Shown one piece after another: positions 1 to 4,677 of a DNA stretch of 11,821 nucleotides (position 1 is its first letter; each line of letters begins with the position of its first letter). Location: the NCBI GenBank assembly GCA_027346205.1, contig DAIESR010000151.1, forward strand, positions 1-11,821. Direction: 5' to 3'. Both the position numbers and the translations under genes were made by a program. Under the pieces are notes generated by a model that was given only the letters and a program-made list of their open reading frames with translations, ran no database searches and was not told the origin of the DNA. Source of the DNA: Beijerinckiaceae bacterium (lineage in GTDB: Bacteria > Pseudomonadota > Alphaproteobacteria > Rhizobiales > Beijerinckiaceae).

Positions 1-775
1 CGACGCCGATGACGCCGACATAGTCGAGCGCATCGGCGATTCTGCGCGCGCAGGCGATCGCCTCGGCGGCGCAATCCGGCGTGATGGCTGCCGGTGCGTA
101 GCTCGTGCTCAAGATGTGATTGATGTGGACATTCTCGCAGACGTCATAGGCTGCGAAGCTTCCGTCCATGGCGCGCGCGGCGACCACCGAGATTTCCTTC
201 GAAAAACCCACGACGCCTTCGAGGATCGAAGGCGCGCCGCCGATGCCGCGGAAGCCCACGGCGAGATCCGAGCCTTCGCGAATCAGGAGCTGGCCCTTGC
301 CATCATAGCCGAAGCGCCGCGTCTTCAGGATCGCCGGCCGGCCGATCTGGGCGATGGCGCGCGCAAGGGCGCCGGCATCGGCGACCGGAGCAAAGGGCGC
401 GGTTTTGCTCCCGAGCGATGCCAAAAACTCTTTTTCGACGAGCCGATCCTGGCAGGCCGCGAGGGCAGCGGGGCCGGGCCGCACCGGACCATGCTCGGCC
501 AGCACGGCAGCGGTGCGCGCAGGCACATTCTCGAACTCATAAGTGATGACATCGACCTGGTCGGCGAAATGCGCGAGCGCCTCTTCGTCGTCGAAGCTGG
601 CGATCGTGTGACATGCTGCGACATCGAAGGCCGGACTATCCTGCTCCGGGGCAAAGACATGCGCCTTGAGTCCGAGCCGCGCGGCCGCCAACGCCAGCAT
701 GCGGCCGAGTTGGCCACCACCCAAAATGCCGATCGTATCACCCGGCTCCAGCCGACGCGTTTGAGCGGGGGGCAT
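1..775 (-). CDS. purK: N5-carboxyaminoimidazole ribonucleotide synthase (partial, C-terminus off the window)
   Basis: PurK uses ATP and bicarbonate to convert 5-aminoimidazole ribonucleotide (AIR) to N5-CAIR in cytoplasmic de novo purine synthesis. I translated the minus strand from the ATG at 775-773 and obtained 258 open residues running off the left edge. Visible signatures are the N-terminal GILGGGQLGRM (about residues 16-26), the PurK-typical YEFENVP (79-85), and the ATP-grasp stretch KTRRFGYDGKGQ (151-162) followed by the ILEGVVGFSKEISVV region (184-198). Whole PurK proteins are about 360 residues, so roughly 100 are missing. The start lies 3 bases after the purE stop codon, implying co-transcription and probably coupled translation. 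PurE consumes the unstable N5-CAIR that PurK makes, so the pairing fits. No frameshift is seen in the visible part. Confidence 0.96.
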   Translation of the reverse strand, partial: MPPAQTRRLEPGDTIGILGGGQLGRMLALAAARLGLKAHVFAPEQDSPAFDVAACHTIASFDDEEALAHFADQVDVITYEFENVPARTAAVLAEHGPVRPGPAALAACQDRLVEKEFLASLGSKTAPFAPVADAGALARAIAQIGRPAILKTRRFGYDGKGQLLIREGSDLAVGFRGIGGAPSILEGVVGFSKEISVVAARAMDGSFAAYDVCENVHINHILSTSYAPAAITPDCAAEAIACARRIADALDYVGVIGV

Positions 776-778
776 GGC

Positions 779-1276
779 TCACCCGTCTTTCGAGGGCGTT
801 TCGGCCACTGCTTGTGTCTGCGCGGCGCGCCAATCCTCCAGCCTCTTCGCCAAGGCGGCATCGCTGAGACCCAGCACGGCGGCCGTGAGCAGCGCGGCAT
901 TGACGGCGCCCGCCTCGCCGATCGCCAGAGTGCCGACCGGCACGCCTGCCGGCATTTGCACAATGGAGAGTAGCGAATCCTGGCCGAACAAAGTTTTCGT
1001 CTCGATCGGCACGCCGAAGACCGGCAGGCGGGTCATCGCCGCCGTCATGCCGGGCAAATGGGCGGCGCCGCCGGCGCCGGCAATGATCACCTTGAAGCCC
1101 GCGTCCTTGGCGCCTTTGGCGAATTTGACGAGCCGGTCCGGCGTCCGATGCGCGGAAACGATCGCCGCCTCATAGCCGATTCCGAGCGCCTTCAGCGTCT
1201 CGGCGGCATGGCGCATCGTCTTCCAATCGGACTGGCTGCCCATGATGATGGCGACGGGCTTGTCTTTCGCGGGCAC
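779..1276 (-). CDS. purE: N5-carboxyaminoimidazole ribonucleotide mutase, class I PurE
   Basis: PurE moves the carboxyl group of N5-CAIR to C4 to give CAIR, the step after PurK. The 165-residue protein has the class I length. It shows the substrate-binding GSQSDW (13-18), SAHRTPDR with the catalytic-type His43 (41-48), the glycine-rich [11 protein letters not shown] (67-77) and [12 protein letters not shown] (109-120). The start is a GTG at 1276-1274, because the next in-frame ATG falls inside the IIMGS strand and would remove the first beta strand. No strong Shine-Dalgarno site precedes the GTG (an AGAGA lies about 10 bases upstream). The gene is first in a purE-purK operon. Between its start and a large structured RNA candidate (1319-1476) there is only a short leader holding a 6-bp inverted repeat at 1300-1320. 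Confidence 0.97.
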   Translation of the reverse strand: MPAKDKPVAIIMGSQSDWKTMRHAAETLKALGIGYEAAIVSAHRTPDRLVKFAKGAKDAGFKVIIAGAGGAAHLPGMTAAMTRLPVFGVPIETKTLFGQDSLLSIVQMPAGVPVGTLAIGEAGAVNAALLTAAVLGLSDAALAKRLEDWRAAQTQAVAETPSKDG

Positions 1277-1299
1277 GGCGCTTGTCTCTGGCGAAGGTT

Positions 1300-1320
1300 C
1301 AAGTCACGTCTGACGACTTG
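1300..1320 (-). promoter_or_regulatory. Small hairpin in the purE leader
   Basis: CAAGTC at 1300-1305 is perfectly complementary to GACTTG at 1315-1320, with a 9-base loop. It lies between the 3' side of the 6S-like RNA and the GTG of purE. No run of T follows it on the minus strand, so it is not a classical intrinsic terminator. It could mark the 3' end of the upstream RNA or affect purE translation. The function is unknown. Confidence 0.3.
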
Positions 1321-1476
1321 CGAAACGGCCTCGCTGTCCCGATTATGAACAGGCAGGAGGCAGCGAAGCCAGCGGCATAAACGAAGGGACAGGGCCGCGC
1401 AAGCCAAAGCGGCGAGGCGAACACCTCTTCGACAGCTGCCTGCCCGCTCAGCGCCGTATCGGGTCGCCGTTTCACA
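1319..1476 (-). ncRNA. ssrS: Candidate 6S RNA upstream of purEK
   Basis: On the minus strand this region folds into one long interrupted hairpin of about 158 nt. A closing stem pairs 1476-1466 with 1329-1319 (11 bp, one G-U). After an asymmetric internal loop, CCCGAT (1463-1458) pairs with ATCGGG (1343-1338). A large bubble follows, with 16 nt on the 5' side (1457-1442) and 14 nt on the 3' side (1357-1344). It is closed by AGGCAG (1441-1436) with CTGCCT (1363-1358), continuing after a 4-nt bulge as CGAAG (1431-1427) with CTTCG (1368-1364). This size and layout match the general 6S plan: closing stem, single-stranded central bubble mimicking an open promoter, terminal stem. From memory, 6S genes in many alphaproteobacteria sit next to purE. 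6S binds the housekeeping RNA polymerase holoenzyme. I found the fold by eye without scoring. A different purEK leader structure is the main alternative. Confidence 0.55.
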
Positions 1477-1520
1477 GGCTCGGTGCGGGTTCAGCCTTAT
1501 CGATCGGGCCGGGCGTGTCC

Positions 1521-1546
1521 TGCTTGGCCTAGCGGGATGCCAAGCA
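1521..1546. promoter_or_regulatory. 8-bp inverted repeat upstream of the 6S candidate and purEK
   Basis: TGCTTGGC (1521-1528) and GCCAAGCA (1539-1546) are perfect inverted repeats separated by 10 bases. The element lies 45 bases upstream of the 5' end of the proposed 6S RNA, where an operator for the 6S/purEK unit would be expected. No recognised regulator consensus is matched. As RNA it could also form a hairpin, but no T run follows on either strand. Confidence 0.35.
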
Positions 1547-1913
1547 TGGCGATTTCTGTGCGTGGCGTAACCGATTGTCGATCCGACAGTCGAGGACAAG
1601 CATTCATCAAATACCAAGTTTATCATGTATAAAGCGCCTAAAACCAAAGCTTCATAGTAAGATTGTGGGTAGATCGCAGATCCCCAAGCTTTTTCATGAT
1701 CAACCATCACCTTGCAGTAAATTTCTTGTTCGCTGGTCGCCGGGAACCAGAAGCTGGAGGTGAGCAGGTTTATTTAGATGCCCGGCAAGTGAATTCAGCA
1801 GGAGCGCGTAATTTTAGTTATTGATGCACGTCATGACGGTTCATTTTCAATTAACTTCCAAGGATTACCAATAAACTGAATTCCTATCGACCATTTTGAA
1901 TCGACAAGTGGCT
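1547..1913. other. Non-coding, AT-rich right half of the purE to GGDEF/EAL gap
   Basis: I find no convincing gene here. Short open frames have no recognisable motif, and the composition becomes clearly more AT-rich from about 1590 to 1895 than in the surrounding genes. The stretch should hold the promoter of the downstream cyclic-di-GMP gene, but I cannot choose a -35/-10 pair with confidence. A perfect 10-bp palindrome, CGTCATGACG, lies at 1829-1838. It overlaps TTGAT-N4-GTCAT (1821-1834), a weak resemblance to an FNR/FixK box in which only the left half matches well. No tRNA-like cloverleaf was seen. Confidence 0.4.
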
Positions 1914-4037
1914 ATGGCGCGTGACGATCAATGTTCGCTTTTGCGCTATGATAGTGTGATCGACGGGGCCATCCTCGACCTTATGCCGGATGCGATCGTC
2001 ATTTGTGATGCTTCCGGGTCCATCCGGCAAGTCAATCGCCATTTCACCGCGATGTTTGGCTACGAGCCGGAGGAAATTCTCTCCAAGCCTGTTGAAATTC
2101 TCCTACCCGTCGATCTCCGCGATCGGCACGGCGCGCATCGCGCCGATTATCAGCGCGAGCCTAAGACGCGCGCGATGAATGGCGGCCGAAATTTCGTCTG
2201 CAGAGACAAGGCCGGGCGCGAGTTGCCCATCGACATTATGCTGACGCCTGTTCCTAATGGTCCGGAACCGCTCGTCATGGCAGTCATTCGAGACATGACC
2301 AAGCAGAAGAGGATGGGAATCGAGCTTGCGGAGCAATGCGCTAAGCTCGAGAAAAATCAGGCCGCTCTGTCACAGCAGAATGCGCTTTTCGACGCAGCGC
2401 TCATCAATATGACGCATGGCTTGGCGATGTTCGACGTCGCCGGCGGCTTGCTCGTGTGCAACAGCAAATTTCGCGAGATTTACCGCATCACCGACCCCGA
2501 ACAAGTCATCGGCGTGACTTGGGATGATCTGCTCGGGCTTCTCGTTCATAGCGGCCTCATAAGCGAAGATGATCGGATCCGCCAGCGGCGCGAAGGTCAA
2601 TTGGCGTTACACAAGTCCAGGGAAGCGTCGGTCAATCTGACCCTGACGGACAGCCGCACGATTGCCGTCTCGCACCGGAAAATGGAGAATGGCGGCTGCG
2701 TTTCAGTGCATTGCGACATTACGGATCGCCTCCACGCGGAGACCGAAATCCATCGCCTGGCGACACATGACTTTCTCACGGGTCTGCCGAATCGCCTGTT
2801 TTTGGAGCAGCGCATCGCCGGCCTGCGCCGCACGCGCGGATTCGCAAACATGCTCGCCTTGCATTATCTCGATCTCGATCGATTCAAGCAGGTAAACGAC
2901 AATTTCGGTCATCGCTGCGGCGATCATCTCTTGCAGGCGGTCGCGAGCCGTCTGTCGCAGATCGTGCCGCCCGAGGACATCATTGCCCGCCTCGGCGGCG
3001 ACGAGTTCGTCGTCGTGCAGCTCGGCATCGAAGACGAGGCTACCGCGGTCCATCTTGGCACGCGCATCATCAATACGATCAGCGAGCCTTACCGGATCAG
3101 TGGAAGGCGTGTGCAAATCGGCGTGAGCATCGGGCTTGCGTTCAGCCGCGGCAGACCTGATCTCGCAGATCTTTTGAGACAATCCGACTTGGCGCTTTAT
3201 GAAGCGAAACAGGACGGCAAGGGGTTGGTCCGTGTGTTTGCCAGCATGCAGCTCACGCATCGGCATCGGTCGTATCAGATCGAGCAGCGGTTGCTTGGCG
3301 CGATCGGCCGCAACGAGATATGTGTCCATTTTCAGCCGATCGTCGATTGCCGTTCACGTAGGGTCCATGGGTTCGAAGCGCTTCTGCGTTGGACCGATCC
3401 GATTCTAGGTCTGGTCGCTCCTTCGGAGTTCATTCCCATCGCCGAACAAAATGGTGCAATCGTCGCGATCGGGCTCTGGGTTCTGGAAAAAGCCTGCAAA
3501 ATTGCATCGAAATGGCCTTCGCACTTGCGCGTCGCGGTCAATGTCTCGCCTTTGCAATTCGGGCAGCCCGATTTCGTGACGAGGATCAAGGAGACTCTGA
3601 CGCGCTGCGGCTTGCCAGGACACAGGCTTGAGCTCGAAGTGACGGAATCGCGCCTGTTTCTCAGAGATGAAATCGTCATGCGCAAGCTGACGGCGCTTCG
3701 CGATCTCGGCATCAGGATTTCCGCCGATGATTTCGGAACCGGATATTCGTCGCTCCATCAACTCAAGAACTTTCCGTTCGACGTGATCAAGATCGATCGT
3801 TCCTTCGTGAGCGGCGACACGACAAAATCGGCGGAAATCGTGCGGGCAATAGTCGGATTGGCAAAAGGCCTGGGGATGGAAACCATTGCCGAAGGCGTAG
3901 AGACCTATGAACAGCATCAGCTAATCTTGAGCGCCGGCTGCGAGGAAATCCAGGGCAATCTCATCAGCGCCGCCATGCCGGCGGATCGAATTCCAGCCTT
4001 TCTGCGCCGCTGCGAAGCTTTGGAAGGGGCGGCTTAG
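1914..4037 (+). CDS. PAS-PAS-GGDEF-EAL cyclic-di-GMP synthase/phosphodiesterase
   Basis: This is a 707-residue cytoplasmic signalling protein that should make and/or degrade c-di-GMP. No membrane segment is visible. Order: PAS (about 17-130, ending VIRDMTKQKR), a short coiled linker, a second PAS-like domain (about 155-270, with NMTHGLAMFD and CDITDRLHAE), GGDEF (about 275-440) and EAL (about 450-700). The cyclase signature GGDEF is intact at 361-365 with the metal-site DLDRF before it. The inhibitory RxxD position reads PPED, so product inhibition at that site is probably lost. The EAL side keeps EALLRW (E488), N543 in VNVSPLQF, E575, DDFGTGYSS (D605, D606), K626, E660 and Q680, so phosphodiesterase activity is plausible. 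The usual QGYLFSRP end is altered to QGNLISAA. I chose the ATG at 1914. An in-frame TTG at 1896 is possible, and neither has a clear ribosome site. Confidence 0.95.
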   Translation: MARDDQCSLLRYDSVIDGAILDLMPDAIVICDASGSIRQVNRHFTAMFGYEPEEILSKPVEILLPVDLRDRHGAHRADYQREPKTRAMNGGRNFVCRDKAGRELPIDIMLTPVPNGPEPLVMAVIRDMTKQKRMGIELAEQCAKLEKNQAALSQQNALFDAALINMTHGLAMFDVAGGLLVCNSKFREIYRITDPEQVIGVTWDDLLGLLVHSGLISEDDRIRQRREGQLALHKSREASVNLTLTDSRTIAVSHRKMENGGCVSVHCDITDRLHAETEIHRLATHDFLTGLPNRLFLEQRIAGLRRTRGFANMLALHYLDLDRFKQVNDNFGHRCGDHLLQAVASRLSQIVPPEDIIARLGGDEFVVVQLGIEDEATAVHLGTRIINTISEPYRISGRRVQIGVSIGLAFSRGRPDLADLLRQSDLALYEAKQDGKGLVRVFASMQLTHRHRSYQIEQRLLGAIGRNEICVHFQPIVDCRSRRVHGFEALLRWTDPILGLVAPSEFIPIAEQNGAIVAIGLWVLEKACKIASKWPSHLRVAVNVSPLQFGQPDFVTRIKETLTRCGLPGHRLELEVTESRLFLRDEIVMRKLTALRDLGIRISADDFGTGYSSLHQLKNFPFDVIKIDRSFVSGDTTKSAEIVRAIVGLAKGLGMETIAEGVETYEQHQLILSAGCEEIQGNLISAAMPADRIPAFLRRCEALEGAA

Positions 4038-4038
4038 A

Positions 4039-4092
4039 GCATCAGACCCGCAGCCGGTTCCCACCTGCGGGAACCGGCTGCGGGTCTGATGC
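4039..4092. repeat. Perfect 24-bp inverted repeat directly after the GGDEF/EAL stop
   Basis: Bases 4039-4062 and 4069-4092 are exact reverse complements with a 6-base loop (ACCTGC). The element begins one base after the TAG stop at 4035-4037. RNA from it would be a very stable hairpin. It is followed by GAAAACAAAA on the plus strand and has no T run on either side, so it is not a textbook intrinsic terminator. It could stabilise the 3' end of the transcript or be a REP-like dispersed palindrome. A partly similar element follows another gene at 8381-8416. Confidence 0.85.
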
Positions 4093-4191
4093 GAAAACAA
4101 AAGATATGAGCGGCAGCGCCGATTCCATTTGAATGTTCGCCGCTCTAGAGCCAGTTCGGAAAAGGCAATAGACTTTCAGAGAAAGACAATC

Positions 4192-4518
4192 ATGGACCGC
4201 GCGGACATGTGGCGCCGCCGCGAGGCAGGCATGATCGAGGTTCGGCGCCTGGCAGGCGGTGACATTCCGCTGACATTCGAAGTCGTCGTTCGGGACGGAC
4301 GAGGCGAGAGCCGCTACGAGGTTACCATGGCGTCGCAGAGCTGGGAGCGGCTGACGGGAAAGCGGCATGCGCCTGAAGATTGTATCGAGGCCGCCTTTCG
4401 ATTTCTCCTCGATCGCGAGCCGAAGGAATCCATCCTGCAGTGCTTCGACGTCGACGTGATCGCGCGCTATTTCCCTGAGTTCGAACGCGAACTGCCGCGC
4501 TACCTGGCGCAATCATGA
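4192..4518 (+). CDS. Conserved-looking hypothetical protein, 108 residues
   Basis: I do not recognise a named family. The start is the ATG at 4192, preceded by AGAGAAAG at good spacing. An upstream in-frame TTG at 4129 has no ribosome site. The product is soluble and charged, with no signal peptide or membrane segment. It reads as a short beta-rich N-terminal half (IEVRRLAGGDIPLTFEVVVR, then a RYEVTM strand) and a helical C-terminal half (CIEAAFRFLLDREPKESILQ, then DVIARYFPEFERELPRYL). Codon use resembles its neighbours and the frame has no interruption, which supports a real gene. It lies 155 bases after the cyclic-di-GMP gene, with the hairpin at 4039-4092 in between. It converges on the large minus-strand glycosyltransferase gene. 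No function is proposed. Confidence 0.72.
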   Translation: MDRADMWRRREAGMIEVRRLAGGDIPLTFEVVVRDGRGESRYEVTMASQSWERLTGKRHAPEDCIEAAFRFLLDREPKESILQCFDVDVIARYFPEFERELPRYLAQS

Positions 4519-4551
4519 TCCTCTGCTGCGTCAGCGGCTTCTGGGTCATGC

Positions 4552-4677
4552 TCAGCCAAGCTTTCGCGCGATCACCTCCATCCCAACTCGATGCGCCGCG
4601 CTGATGTAATATTCGGCAGGCTCGAAGCCATGGTCGCGCAACAGGCGGTACAGCTGGTTGCGACCGAACAGATGTTA
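4552..4677 (-). pseudogene. Severed C-terminal tail of the methyltransferase domain, behind an in-frame TAA
   Basis: The TAA at 4677-4675 ends the fusion protein after HWSEITH. In exactly the same frame the sequence continues for 40 sense codons to a TGA at 4554-4552. It reads HLFGRNQLYRLLRDHGFEP and then AEYYISAAHRVGMEVIARKLG. This is the pattern normally closing a class I methyltransferase of this type: an HxHxF/HLF motif, a helix with LLRDHGFE, and a final strand with MEVIARK. The tail has no start codon of its own in a sensible place. One base change (for example TAC or TAT to TAA) or a base-call error would explain it. The restored protein would be about 1043 residues counted from the upstream TTG at 7683, and would end 33 bases from the convergent gene at 4192-4518. 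Confidence 0.8.

Noticed and set aside
116..973. Long plus-strand open frame of 285 codons and several overlapping minus-strand frames over 116-973
   Set aside because: They are antisense or out-of-frame shadows of purK and purE. The minus-strand reading from 775 gives clear PurK motifs, and these frames give only low-complexity Arg/Ala/Gly-rich sequence.
1192..1710. Minus-strand 172-codon frame running through the purE leader
   Set aside because: It overlaps the start of purE in another frame, crosses the structured RNA candidate, has no motif, and becomes Arg-rich nonsense in the GC-rich part.
4039..4092. Reading the 24-bp hairpin as a standard rho-independent terminator
   Set aside because: Neither strand has a T run after the stem, and the length and perfection are more typical of a dispersed palindrome.
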